64,000 bases of DNA, from the NCBI RefSeq assembly GCF_011761475.1, contig NZ_JAASRS010000001.1, positions 682,001-746,000 of the forward strand, in the 5' to 3' direction. This DNA comes from Saccharococcus thermophilus. GTDB lineage: Bacteria; Bacillota; Bacilli; Bacillales; Anoxybacillaceae. Positions 1 to 13,642 of this stretch are shown one piece after another (within the stretch, counting starts at the first letter, position 1; the number at the start of each line of letters is the position of its first letter). A program made the position numbers and the translations under genes. The notes beneath the pieces were generated by a model. That model was not told the DNA's origin. It searched no databases and worked only from the letters and a program-made list of their open reading frames with translations.

Positions 1-132
1 ATCGACGGACAAGCGCTGCATGCCGGCGTGCTCGGATTTACGCATCCGCGCACCGGCGAATATTTGGAATTTGAAGCGCCGCTTCCGCCTGAATTCGAAG
101 AGATTTTACAATGGCTGCGAAAAAATGATTGA
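1..132 (+). CDS. RluD/YlyB-family 23S rRNA pseudouridine synthase, C-terminal end only
   Basis: The window opens inside a reading frame that runs 43 codons to a TGA at 130-132. The peptide ends with a segment of the form LGFTHPRTGEYLEFEAPLP, which is the typical last strand and tail of RluA/RluD-type pseudouridine synthases (product of the 'H-P-x-T-G-E' tail). In B. subtilis the gene immediately upstream of pyrR is ylyB, of this family, so position and sequence agree. The catalytic Asp domain lies outside the window. The pyr promoter overlaps the last codon and stop of this gene. Confidence 0.85.
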   Translation: MDGQALHAGVLGFTHPRTGEYLEFEAPLPPEFEEILQWLRKND

Positions 133-157
133 CAACGCCGTCAAGACCACATACAAT
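129..157 (+). promoter_or_regulatory. Sigma-A promoter of the pyr operon
   Basis: TTGACA at 129-134, a 17-bp spacer, and TACAAT at 152-157 form a near-consensus housekeeping promoter. The -35 box overlaps the stop codon of the upstream pseudouridine synthase gene. Transcription would start near 164, a few bases before the first PyrR-responsive leader. Confidence 0.85.
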
Positions 158-170
158 GAAATCAAGTGAA

Positions 171-296
171 TAAGAACCTTTAAATTCAGTCCTGTGAGGC
201 TGAGAAGGGGTCGGATCAAGGAAATAAAAGGCATGGCATGTCCTTATTGTGTGTACGAACGGTTCCTCTCGCTTCTCAGGCGGGAGGATTTTTTTG
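171..296 (+). promoter_or_regulatory. PyrR-dependent attenuator 1 (leader of pyrR)
   Basis: The leader carries the PyrR-binding loop signature AGTCCTGTGAGGCT (188-201). A terminator hairpin with arms CCTCTCGC (265-272) and GCGGGAGG (280-287) is followed by a T run (289-295). CTGAGAAG (200-207) is exactly complementary to CTTCTCAG (272-279), so an antiterminator can form that breaks the terminator. By analogy with B. subtilis, PyrR with bound UMP stabilises the upstream hairpin and so frees the terminator; this mechanism is known for the family, the pairings are read from the sequence. Confidence 0.9.
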
Positions 297-305
297 TGGA
301 GGTGA

Positions 306-851
<546 letters not shown>

Positions 852-855
852 ATGT

Positions 856-958
856 CATCCCTTTTAAGCGCAGTCCCGTGAGGCTGCAAAAGGGCAGAAT
901 AGGCGCGTAGGCTATCTCTGTACCCTCTTTGCACCCTCAAGGGCAAAGAGGGTTTTTT
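856..958 (+). promoter_or_regulatory. PyrR-dependent attenuator 2 (pyrR-pyrP gap)
   Basis: CCCTTTT (859-865) and AAAAGGG (888-894) close a stem around the PyrR-binding signature CAGTCCCGTGAGGCTG (871-886). A strong terminator has arms CCCTCTTTGC (923-932) and GCAAAGAGGG (943-952) with T6 after it. TGCAAAAGGG (885-894) can also pair, with one bulge, with the 5' arm of the terminator (923-933), giving the competing antiterminator. Confidence 0.9.
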
Positions 959-984
959 GTGTAAAACGAGAAAGGAGTTTGGTA

Positions 985-2295
985 ATGATGAACAAACCGG
1001 TATTGGATATTCAAGATCGTCCATCGACCATGCAATGGCTTACGCTTAGTTTGCAGCATTTATTCGCGATGTTCGGCGCGACGATTTTAGTGCCTTATTT
1101 AGTTGGATTAAGCCCGTCGATCGCTCTCATTACGAGCGGATTGGGGACGCTTGCCTTCCTAATCATTACGAAATGGCAAGTACCTGCCTATCTTGGCTCT
1201 TCCTTCGCCTTTATTTCACCGATTATCGCGACGAAAACGGCAGGTGGACCGGGAGCGGCGATGATCGGAAGCTTTCTCGCTGGATTGGTGTACGGCATCG
1301 TTGCACTCGTCATCAAAAAAGCGGGCTATCGCTGGATTATGAAGCTGTTGCCGCCGATTGTCGTCGGACCGGTGATCATCGTGATCGGCCTTGGATTAGC
1401 GAATACCGCAGTGAAAATGGCGATGAATAATCCGGATGGCAAATACAGTTTCACGTACTTTTCGGTTGCGCTTGTTACGCTGGCGGCAACGATCGTCTGC
1501 TCCGTGTTCTTGCGCGGCATACTCAGCCTTGTTCCGGTATTAGTCGGAATTATCGTCGGTTATATATACGCGCTGATCGTTGGAGTGGTCGATGTTTCGA
1601 AAATTGCGGAAGCAAAATGGTTCGAAATGCCGGATTTCCTCCTGCCGTTTGTCGATTATCCGGTGCACGTTACGTGGGATATTGTTATGCTCATGGTGCC
1701 AGTTGCAGTAGTAACGCTATCGGAACATATCGGACATCAGCTTGTGTTAAGTAAAGTCGTCGGGCGCGATCTCATTCAAAAACCGGGTTTGCACCGCTCT
1801 ATTTTAGGTGACGGAACGGCGACGATGATTTCCGCGCTTCTCGGCGGTCCGCCAAAGACGACGTACGGTGAAAACATCGGAGTGCTGGCGATCACGCGCG
1901 TATACAGCGTCTATGTGCTCGCAGGAGCGGCGGTGATTGCGATTATCTTCGGCTTTGTCGGCAAAGTAACTGCGCTGATCAGCTCGATCCCGACTCCAGT
2001 CATGGGCGGCGTATCGATTCTGCTCTTTGGCATCATCGCATCGTCAGGATTGCGCATGCTGGTGGACAGCCGCATCGATTTCGGCGACAAACGCAACTTA
2101 GTCATCTCTTCTGTTATTTTAGTCATTGGCATCGGTGGCGCCGTATTAAAAATCACCGATAGCTTTCAAATTCAAGGCATGGCGCTGGCGGCGATTTGCG
2201 GTGTGATCTTAAACCTTATTTTGCCGGGGCGGCCGGAAGTGCAAGAAAACATGTTTGAAGTGCAAACGGAAAATAATAACGATCATGTGGCATAA
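985..2295 (+). CDS. pyrP: Uracil permease (NCS2 family)
   Basis: PyrP is a membrane uracil:proton symporter that imports exogenous uracil. The 436-residue product is strongly hydrophobic, with a dozen or more membrane segments, and has NCS2 family features such as the QHLFAMFGATILVP segment near residue 21 and the SEHIGH and GxxPKTTYGENIG motifs of the substrate site. I chose ATG 985, 7 bases after AAAGGAG (971-977); an in-frame TTG at 979 is only one base from that site and is unlikely. It sits between attenuators 2 and 3, so uptake and synthesis are controlled together. Confidence 0.95.
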   Translation: MMNKPVLDIQDRPSTMQWLTLSLQHLFAMFGATILVPYLVGLSPSIALITSGLGTLAFLIITKWQVPAYLGSSFAFISPIIATKTAGGPGAAMIGSFLAGLVYGIVALVIKKAGYRWIMKLLPPIVVGPVIIVIGLGLANTAVKMAMNNPDGKYSFTYFSVALVTLAATIVCSVFLRGILSLVPVLVGIIVGYIYALIVGVVDVSKIAEAKWFEMPDFLLPFVDYPVHVTWDIVMLMVPVAVVTLSEHIGHQLVLSKVVGRDLIQKPGLHRSILGDGTATMISALLGGPPKTTYGENIGVLAITRVYSVYVLAGAAVIAIIFGFVGKVTALISSIPTPVMGGVSILLFGIIASSGLRMLVDSRIDFGDKRNLVISSVILVIGIGGAVLKITDSFQIQGMALAAICGVILNLILPGRPEVQENMFEVQTENNNDHVA

Positions 2296-2297
2296 TT

Positions 2298-2436
2298 GCA
2301 CCTTTTAATTAAGTCCAGAGAGACTTAAAAGGGTGTTACTGTATAAAAAAGGTAGGAGCAGCCGTTATCTATCTGCATGCGGCTCTTTTTCCCCACAAAC
2401 AGCGTAACACCCTGTCCACTGGACAGGGGTTTTTTT
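2298..2436 (+). promoter_or_regulatory. PyrR-dependent attenuator 3 (pyrP-pyrB gap)
   Basis: CCTTTTAA... and ...TTAAAAGG (2301-2332) bracket the binding-loop sequence AAGTCCAGAGAGACTT (2311-2326). The terminator is CCCTGTCC/GGACAGGG (2410-2417 and 2421-2428) with a three-base loop and T7. GTGTTAC (2333-2339) is the exact complement of GTAACAC (2404-2410), which touches the base of the terminator, so the antiterminator is a long-range pairing. A further hairpin, AGCCG/CGGCT (about 2356-2386), lies between the two arms. Confidence 0.88.
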
Positions 2437-2463
2437 ATGAGATTCCTAGGATCGCAGAAATAG

Positions 2464-4654
<2,191 letters not shown>

Positions 4655-5749
4655 ATGAAACGGCAACTTGTACTAGAAGACGGTACATTTTTTATCGGGG
4701 ACGCGTTTGGAAGCACGGAAAAAATGGTCGGAGAAGTAGTGTTTAATACCGGAATGACCGGTTATCAAGAAATTTTAACCGACCCTTCTTATTGCGGACA
4801 AATTGTAACAATGACATATCCGCTCATCGGCAACTATGGCATTAACCGCGATGATTTTGAGTCGATTGAACCGCATGTTCACGGCTTCATTGTGAAAGAA
4901 GTGTGCGGCGCACCATCGAATTGGCGAAACGAAATGACGCTTGATCAGTATTTAAAAGAAAAACGGATCCCGGGGCTATCGGGAATCGATACGCGAAAAT
5001 TAACGCGGATTATCCGCCAATACGGGACGCTCAAAGGAATGATCTGCGATTTGGACGTGAGCGTGCAGGAGGTTGTCGAATACTTAAAAACAACAGAACT
5101 GCCGAGAGATCAAGTGAAGCGTGTCTCAACGAAAAGCCCGTATCCAAGCCCGGGGCGCGGCTATCGCGTCGTCCTCGTTGACTTCGGCATGAAACATGGC
5201 ATTTTACGTGAATTAAATAAACGAAATTGCGACGTGATCGTGCTGCCATATAATGCGACCGCGGAAGATGTGCTTCGTTTGCATCCGGACGGAGTAATGT
5301 TATCAAACGGCCCCGGCGACCCGAAAGATGTGCCGGAAGCGATTGAAATGATTCGCGGAATTCTTGGAAAAGTGCCGCTTTTCGGCATCTGCCTCGGCCA
5401 TCAGCTGTTCGCGCTCGCCTGCGGCGCCGATACGGAAAAAATGAAATTCGGCCATCGCGGTTCAAACCATCCAGTGAAGCATTTGGCGACGGGAAAAGTA
5501 GCGATCACTTCGCAAAATCACGGTTATACTGTCAAAAAAGAATCATTGCAACACACAAGATTAGAAGTAACGCACATCGCTTTAAACGATGGCACGGTAG
5601 AAGGACTACGGCATCTTGATTATCCGGCGTTTACGGTGCAATACCACCCGGAAGCCTCTCCCGGTCCGGAAGACGCCAACTCGTTATTTGATGAGTTTAT
5701 CGCAATGATTCGAGAGTTTAAAAAGGAAGGGGAAATCGTTCATGCCTAA
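4655..5749 (+). CDS. pyrAA: Carbamoyl-phosphate synthase, pyrimidine-specific, small (glutaminase) subunit
   Basis: This subunit hydrolyses glutamine and channels ammonia to the large subunit. Residues 1-150 form the CarA N-terminal domain and residues 170-360 a class I glutamine amidotransferase with GICLGHQ (nucleophile Cys246), and [10 protein letters not shown] giving the triad residues His331 and Glu333. The 364-residue length is normal. ATG follows the pyrC stop with no gap, and the last 8 bases overlap pyrAB. Being inside the pyr operon marks it as the pyrimidine-specific enzyme rather than the arginine one. Confidence 0.97.
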   Translation: MKRQLVLEDGTFFIGDAFGSTEKMVGEVVFNTGMTGYQEILTDPSYCGQIVTMTYPLIGNYGINRDDFESIEPHVHGFIVKEVCGAPSNWRNEMTLDQYLKEKRIPGLSGIDTRKLTRIIRQYGTLKGMICDLDVSVQEVVEYLKTTELPRDQVKRVSTKSPYPSPGRGYRVVLVDFGMKHGILRELNKRNCDVIVLPYNATAEDVLRLHPDGVMLSNGPGDPKDVPEAIEMIRGILGKVPLFGICLGHQLFALACGADTEKMKFGHRGSNHPVKHLATGKVAITSQNHGYTVKKESLQHTRLEVTHIALNDGTVEGLRHLDYPAFTVQYHPEASPGPEDANSLFDEFIAMIREFKKEGEIVHA

Positions 5750-8700
5750 ACGCCAAGACATTGAAACGATTTTAGTCATTGGCTCTGGCCCGATTGTCAT
5801 CGGCCAGGCAGCAGAATTTGATTATGCGGGTACACAGGCGTGTTTAGCGCTAAAAGAAGAAGGATACAAAGTCATTTTAGTAAACTCCAATCCAGCAACC
5901 ATTATGACCGATACCGAAATTGCCGACAAAGTATATATGGAGCCGCTCACGCTTGAATTCGTTTCCCGCATTATCCGCAAAGAACGCCCTGATGCGATTT
6001 TGCCGACGCTTGGCGGACAGACCGGGTTAAACTTGGCGGTGGAGCTCTCTAAAGCGGGGGTGCTCGCAGAATGCGGCGTTGAAATTTTAGGAACAAAATT
6101 AGAGGCAATTGAAAAAGCGGAAGACCGAGAACAATTTCGCGCGCTCATGAACGAACTTGGCGAACCGGTTCCGGAAAGCGAAATTATTCATAGTTTAGAA
6201 GAAGCGTACGCCTTTGTCGAAAAAGTCGGCTATCCGGTCATCGTTCGCCCGGCGTTTACGCTCGGCGGCACGGGCGGCGGCATTTGTACGAACGAAGAAG
6301 AACTGGTGGATATCGTTTCGACCGGACTAAAACTGAGTCCGGTGCATCAATGCCTGTTAGAAAAAAGCATCGCCGGCTATAAAGAAATCGAGTATGAAGT
6401 GATGCGCGACGCCAACGATAACGCGATCGTCGTCTGCAATATGGAAAATATCGATCCGGTCGGCATTCACACCGGCGATTCGATCGTCGTCGCTCCAAGC
6501 CAAACGCTAAGTGACCGCGAATATCAATTGCTGCGCAACGCGTCGCTAAGAATCATTCGCGCTCTTGGCATCGAAGGCGGCTGCAACGTGCAGCTGGCGC
6601 TTGATCCGCATAGTTTCCATTATTACGTGATTGAAGTCAACCCGCGCGTCAGCCGTTCATCGGCGTTAGCCTCGAAAGCGACGGGCTATCCGATTGCCAA
6701 GCTCGCTGCGAAAATTGCCGTCGGCTTAACGTTAGATGAAATCATTAATCCGGTGACAGGAAAAACGTACGCCTGCTTTGAACCAGCGCTCGATTACGTC
6801 GTGACGAAAATTCCGCGCTTTCCGTTCGATAAATTCGAATCGGCCAACCGCCGCCTCGGCACACAAATGAAAGCGACAGGCGAAGTGATGGCGATCGGAC
6901 GGACGATAGAAGAGTCACTGTTAAAAGCGGTTCGCTCCCTTGAGACGAACGTCTACCATCTCGAACTTAAAGATGCCGAAAATGTATCGGATGAGTTAAT
7001 CGAAAAGCGGATTCGCAAAGCGGGAGATGAACGCCTCTTCTATATTGCCGAGGCGCTTCGCCGCGGTTTTACTGTCGAGCAAATTCACGAGTGGAGCCAA
7101 ATTGACCGATTTTTCTTAACCAAAATCGAAAACATCGTCCGCTTTGAAAACGTTGTTCGTGACTATAAGGGAGATATCGAAGTACTGCGAAAAGCGAAAG
7201 AAATGGGCTTTTCCGATGTAGCTATCGCCAAGCTTTGGAACAAGAGTGAGCGCGACGTCTATGAGATGCGCAAACAAGCAGGAATCATTCCTGTATATAA
7301 AATGGTGGATACATGCGCGGCGGAATTTGAATCAGAAACGCCGTATTACTACAGCACGTACGAAGACGAAAACGAATCGGTCGTCACCGACCGAGAAAGC
7401 GTCGTTGTGCTCGGCTCAGGACCAATTCGCATCGGGCAAGGGATTGAATTCGATTATGCGACCGTTCATTCGGTCTGGGCGATTAAACAGGCAGGCTATG
7501 AAGCGATTATTATCAACAACAATCCGGAAACGGTGTCCACAGACTTCAGCATATCGGACAAATTATATTTCGAGCCGTTAACCATTGAAGATGTGATGCA
7601 TGTCATTGATTTAGAAAAGCCGATCGGGGTTATCGTACAATTCGGCGGCCAGACGGCAATCAACTTGGCGGCCGAATTAGCGGCGCGCGGCGTCCGCATT
7701 TTAGGAACGTCGCTTGAGGACTTAGACCGCGCCGAAGACCGTGACAAATTTGAACAAACGTTATCGGAGCTAGGCATCCCGCAGCCGCAAGGAAAAACGG
7801 CCTTTTCCGTCGAGGAAGCGGTGCGGATTGCCGAAGAAATCGGCTATCCGGTGCTCGTTCGCCCATCGTACGTTCTTGGCGGCCGCGCAATGGAAATCGT
7901 GTATCAAGAAGAAGAGCTATTGCACTATATGGAGCATGCCGTCAAAGTGAACCCGCAGCACCCGGTTCTCATCGATCGTTATTTAATCGGAAAAGAGATC
8001 GAAGTCGACGCGATTTCTGACGGAGAAACGGTGTTTATCCCGGGAATTATGGAGCATATCGAACGGGCGGGCGTGCATTCCGGCGACTCGATTGCCGTTT
8101 ATCCGCCGCAAACGTTAACGAAGGACATCCAGCAAAAAATCGTCGATTACACGATTAAACTGGCAAGAGGTTTGCGGATTGTTGGACTATTGAACATCCA
8201 GTTTGTCATGTATCAAGGCGAAGTGTACGTGCTGGAAGTGAATCCGCGTTCAAGCCGCACGGTTCCGTTTTTAAGCAAAATTACCGGCGTGCCGATGGCG
8301 AATATCGCGACAAGAGTCATTTTAGGCGCGAAGCTCGCGGACCTTGGCTATGAAACAGGTTTGAAACAAGAAAGCGAAGGAGTATATGTGAAAGCGCCGG
8401 TCTTCTCATTCGCGAAACTGCGCAACGTCGATATCTCGCTCGGTCCGGAAATGAAATCAACCGGTGAAGTGATCGGCAAAGACGTAACATTTGAAAAAGC
8501 GTTATATAAAGGGCTAGTTGCTTCGGGAATTCATATTCGTCCATACGGAGCTGTCTTATTGACGGTTGCCGATAAAGATAAAGAAGAGGCGATTGAACTG
8601 GCAAGACGTTTCTGCGAAATCGGCTATCAGCTGCTCGCGACAAACGGCACGGCAGAAGTGTTAAAAGCGGTGAACATTCCAGTCACGGTCGTCAATAAAA

Positions 8701-8935
8701 TCCATTCCGCATCGCCAAACATTTTAGATGTGATTCGCCAAGGAAAGGCGCAAGTCGTCATCAATACACTGACAAAAGGAAAACAGCCGGAAAGCGACGG
8801 CTTCCGCATCCGCCGCGAAGCGGTGGAAAACGGTATTCCATGTTTAACCTCGCTGGATACGGCACGGGCGATGCTTCAAGTCATCGAATCGATGACGTTT
8901 TCGACAAAGGCGCTGACGCAAGGGATGGTGCGGGC

Positions 8936-8939
<4 letters not shown>
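5742..8939 (+). CDS. pyrAB: Carbamoyl-phosphate synthase, pyrimidine-specific, large subunit
   Basis: The 1065-residue protein makes carbamoyl phosphate from bicarbonate, ammonia and two ATP. It has the two tandem ATP-grasp halves typical of CarB: the first starts with [19 protein letters not shown] near residue 13 and the second with [18 protein letters not shown] near residue 557. The C-terminal 130 residues form the MGS-like allosteric domain. It overlaps pyrAA by 8 bases and pyrK by 4 bases (ATGA), consistent with tight coupling. The length is normal and no key segment is missing. Confidence 0.97.
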
Positions 8940-11334
<2,395 letters not shown>

Positions 11335-11338
<4 letters not shown>

Positions 11339-11958
11339 AAAAAGAAATCGCTACACACTTACTCGAAATCGGTGCGGTGTCGCTGCAGCCAAATGAACCG
11401 TTCACCTGGTCGTCTGGGTTGAAATCACCGATTTACTGTGATAACCGTCTTACACTTGCGTATCCAAACGTACGAAGCACGATTGCCGATGGGCTCACCA
11501 CGCTCATCCGCGCGCATTTTTCAGGCGCCGAAGCAATCGCCGGTACGGCAACGGCGGGAATTCCGCACGCCGCTTGGGTGAGCGAACGGTTAAACTTGCC
11601 GATGTGCTATGTGCGCAGCCAAGCAAAAGGCCATGGAAAAGGGAAGCAAATTGAAGGTAAAGTGGAAAAAGGGCAAAAGGTCGTTGTCATTGAGGATTTA
11701 ATTTCTACAGGCGGAAGCTCTTTGAATGCCGTTCGCGCATTGCGGGAAGCGGGCTGCCATGTGCTTGGCGTTGTTGCTATTTTTACATACGGATTGGAAA
11801 AAGGAAAACAAGCGTTTGCAGAAAATAATGTGGAAGTGTATACACTGACGGATTACGATACACTCATCGAAACCGCAGTCGAACTAGGCGTCGTGACAGA
11901 ACAAGACCTCTCCACCTTGCGCAAATGGCGGGAAAACCCGGAAGAGTGGGGGAAGTAA
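11335..11958 (+). CDS. pyrE: Orotate phosphoribosyltransferase
   Basis: PyrE makes OMP from orotate and PRPP. The 207-residue product has the PRPP motif [13 protein letters not shown] (residues 116-128) and the [16 protein letters not shown] orotate/PRPP N-terminal segment. The start is the ATG overlapping the pyrF stop (ATGA); a longer in-frame start at 11314 lies inside pyrF and is unlikely. It is last in the pyr operon and followed by a hairpin terminator. Confidence 0.97.
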
Positions 11959-11976
11959 AATCAATGCAAGCAAAGA

Positions 11977-12005
11977 AGAGCACATGAGGCTATGCGCTCT
12001 TTTTC
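11977..12005 (+). terminator. Rho-independent terminator of the pyr operon
   Basis: AGAGCACAT (11977-11985) pairs with ATGCGCTCT (11992-12000), one mismatch, followed by T5. It lies 19 bases after the pyrE stop. Confidence 0.75.
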
Positions 12006-12037
12006 GTGATATTGTTTCATTTTTCTGGTAGCAGTCG

Positions 12038-12207
12038 TACGGTGTGAAAGCATATTGGACTGTGAATCCGATGAAGGACGTGATTACGGTTTATGCGTTA
12101 AATGAGGAAGGATTATATGAGCAAGCCGATATCAAAGCAGGGACAGGCGTTGTTCAATCCGTTTGTTTTCCAGGGCTGGATTAAACTTGGAAGAAGTATT
12201 TCGGTAA
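12038..12207 (+). pseudogene. Remnant of a Uma2-family (DUF820) endonuclease-like gene, C-terminal part with frameshift
   Basis: No intact gene is present. In the frame starting at 12041 the peptide GVKAYWTVNPMKDVITVYAL, then LNEEGLYEQADI, then GVVQSVCFPGLD reads to a TAA at 12182-12184. The 'GVKxYWxVNP' and 'LNEEGLYEQAD' strings are recognisable as the C-terminal third of the Uma2/DUF820 restriction-endonuclease-like family. A shift of frame near 12180 restores the expected family ending, LNLEEVFR, which stops at 12207. The N-terminal two thirds, including the catalytic residues, are absent. The family call is from memory of the motif and not from a search. Confidence 0.7.
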
Positions 12208-12244
12208 TTTTCTACAGGAGCTAAAACTTCAATTTTTCTGCCAA

Positions 12245-12319
12245 TTGCACTTGTATTATTCGAAAGAACGATTCATAGTAAAGAAGGAACGTGAAGACTT
12301 GGAAGAGGGTGGAGATTAA
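12245..12319 (+). pseudogene. Open tail of an unknown ORF coupled to the toxin start (possible antitoxin remnant)
   Basis: A frame without ATG is open from 12185 and ends in the peptide KERFIVKKEREDLEEGGD with its TAA at 12317-12319, sharing one base with the toxin ATG (TAATG). The tail is charged and looks coding, and the ribosome binding site of the toxin (GAGGGTGGAG) lies inside it. Such a one-base overlap is usual for antitoxin-toxin pairs, so this may be the C-terminal end of a lost antitoxin; it could equally be chance. No family is recognised. Confidence 0.3.
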
Positions 12320-12645
12320 TGAAAGGAGAAATCTGGATATATCATGACAAAAGAGATTCAAAAAGGAAACTTGGAGTAATTATCGGCAGTGATAGTGCTA
12401 CTATTGTTGAATTAAATGTTGCGACTGAAAAAGTGACAAGTTCGTCAGTGCAAAGTGAGTTTGATGTTGTAGTTGAGTATTGGGAAGAAGCAGGACTAGT
12501 AAATCCTGCAATCGTTCGCTGTACAAAATTAAGGTCTATAAATAAAAGAGATCTTTTATATAAAGTCGGAACCCTTTGCGAAAAAGATTTGGAAACGGTT
12601 TTGCAAACAATAGCCAAATATATAAAATCATACCCGTGGTGCTAG
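12319..12645 (+). CDS. PemK/MazF-family toxin-like protein, C-terminus altered by IS insertion
   Basis: The 108-residue frame begins MKGEIWIYHDKR and contains VVVEYWEEAGLVNPAIVRC, a combination typical of one branch of the PemK/MazF endoribonuclease toxins (GEIW...PGLV/VR surface). ATG 12319 follows GGTGGAG. The last codons before the IS are KYIKS; the next four, Tyr-Pro-Trp-Cys, and the TAG stop lie in the terminal repeat of the IS982 element. Removing the element and one copy of its target duplication gives KYIKS followed directly by TAA, so the native protein had 104 residues and is essentially intact. No antitoxin gene is intact beside it. Whether it is toxic or expressed cannot be told. 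Confidence 0.65.
   Translation: MKGEIWIYHDKRDSKRKLGVIIGSDSATIVELNVATEKVTSSSVQSEFDVVVEYWEEAGLVNPAIVRCTKLRSINKRDLLYKVGTLCEKDLETVLQTIAKYIKSYPWC
12622..12631. repeat. Target-site duplication, left copy
   Basis: ATAAAATCAT here is repeated exactly at 13633-13642, immediately outside the two ends of the IS. The 10-bp length is slightly longer than commonly quoted for IS982 elements; the first base of the element is also A, so the exact edge is ambiguous by one base. Confidence 0.85.
12632..12645. repeat. IS982 element left inverted repeat
   Basis: ACCCGTGGTGCTAG, the exact reverse complement of 13619-13632. It supplies the last three sense codons completed within it and the TAG stop of the upstream toxin-like frame. 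Confidence 0.92.
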
Positions 12646-12691
12646 ATAAAATCAGACAAGCATAAAAATAGCCCTTGCATGAGGATCTCCT

Positions 12692-12754
12692 TAAAATGAA
12701 AGTGCAACCAAACATCAAAAGGAGAAGTTCCCATGCAAGAGCACTTTCATTTTA
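12692..12754 (+). promoter_or_regulatory. Stem-loop enclosing the transposase ribosome binding site and start codon
   Basis: TAAAATGAAAGTGC (12692-12705) is the exact reverse complement of GCACTTTCATTTTA (12741-12754). The 35-base loop holds AAAAGGAG (12717-12724) and the transposase ATG (12733). TTGCATG (12675-12681) and CATGCAA (12732-12738) can form a competing pairing across the start codon. Transcripts entering from outside could fold this way and limit translation, as known for other IS elements; this function is an inference. Confidence 0.5.
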
Positions 12755-13611
12755 CAACAGATCGTGTCAAACTTCAAAAACAATATGCATCGATTTTGCT
12801 TTTTGTATCGGCTCAACTATCGAGTATCCAGATTCATCTTCAACGTCGAAATCGTCATTTGTTGAAACAGAAAGACGAAGTCATCATCACCATCCATGTC
12901 CTTGGAAAGTTGTTGGGCTTCACTTCCGAACGGGCTTGGCACCGGTTTGTGATTGGGAATTTGTTTCCCAAGGCCTTGTTCCCTGAGCGTTCTCGGTACA
13001 ACCGTCGCTGCCGAGCGCTTAGCTTTGCGATCAAGTGGATTCGACACCAGTTGGCCAAGCGCGGGCAACACCATGCGTATGCGGTCGTGGACAGCTTGCC
13101 GATCGAGCTGTGTCATTCAGCTCGAATGCATCGCGTCAAACGATTCCGTGGAATTGCCGATATTGGCTATTGTGCTTCCAAAAGGATCACTTTCTATGGG
13201 TTGAAACTTCACCTGCAGGTCACCGACCAAGGGCTTCCGATGGGATATGTTGTCACCGAAGCGTCTTGTCACGACCGGGTGGCCGCTGAAACCGTCATGA
13301 CGCAAATTCCACATCCGTATAACCTCGGTGACAAAGGGTATATCAGCCAAAAGCTGCAAAAGAAGCTGTACGAAGAGCACCGGGTCGCTTTTTGGACGCC
13401 CGTTCGAAAAAATCAGCGAATTCGCCAATCGGACGCATGGAAACAGTGGATGAAGCGAAAACGTAAAGTGGTGGAAACCGTGTTTTCGATTTTAGTCGAT
13501 TCGTATCGGATCACCGAGATTCGAGCGAACTCGGTTTCTGGATTTGAAACGGCGCTGGATGGTATTTTACTGGCTTACTCCCTTGTTGTTCTTGGGCTAG
13601 TTGAGTGTTAA
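12733..13611 (+). CDS. IS982-family DDE transposase
   Basis: The 292-residue product is a full-length IS982-type transposase. Acidic catalytic residues can be placed at Asp120 (AVVDSLP), Asp200 (LGDKGY) and Glu248 (VVETVFS), with the basic KRKRK stretch just before the Glu. The N-terminal 100 residues are the HTH-like DNA-binding part. AAAAGGAG lies 8 bases before ATG 12733. No frameshift or internal stop is present, so it is likely active. It reads in the same direction as the neighbouring toxin-like gene and ends 8 bases before the right inverted repeat. Confidence 0.93.
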   Translation: MQEHFHFTTDRVKLQKQYASILLFVSAQLSSIQIHLQRRNRHLLKQKDEVIITIHVLGKLLGFTSERAWHRFVIGNLFPKALFPERSRYNRRCRALSFAIKWIRHQLAKRGQHHAYAVVDSLPIELCHSARMHRVKRFRGIADIGYCASKRITFYGLKLHLQVTDQGLPMGYVVTEASCHDRVAAETVMTQIPHPYNLGDKGYISQKLQKKLYEEHRVAFWTPVRKNQRIRQSDAWKQWMKRKRKVVETVFSILVDSYRITEIRANSVSGFETALDGILLAYSLVVLGLVEC

Positions 13612-13618
13612 AACTCAA

Positions 13619-13632
13619 CTAGCACCACGGGT
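13619..13632. repeat. IS982 element right inverted repeat
   Basis: CTAGCACCACGGGT, the exact reverse complement of 12632-12645. Confidence 0.92.
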
Positions 13633-13642
13633 ATAAAATCAT
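13633..13642. repeat. Target-site duplication, right copy
   Basis: ATAAAATCAT, identical to 12622-12631. Confidence 0.85.

Larger units (their letters stand above)
12632..13632 (+). mobile_element. Complete IS982-family insertion sequence, 1001 bp
   Basis: The element is bounded by perfect 14-bp inverted repeats: ACCCGTGGTGCTAG at 12632-12645 and its complement CTAGCACCACGGGT at 13619-13632. The ends starting ACCC, the roughly 1-kb size and one full-length DDE transposase fit the IS982 family. Identical flanking 10-bp direct repeats show a simple, unrearranged insertion, probably recent because neither the repeats nor the transposase show decay. It is inserted at the stop codon of the PemK/MazF-like gene. 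Confidence 0.92.

Noticed and set aside
5031-5465. Arg-rich minus-strand frame opposite pyrAA
   Set aside because: A frame shadow of a GC-rich coding region; no ribosome binding site.
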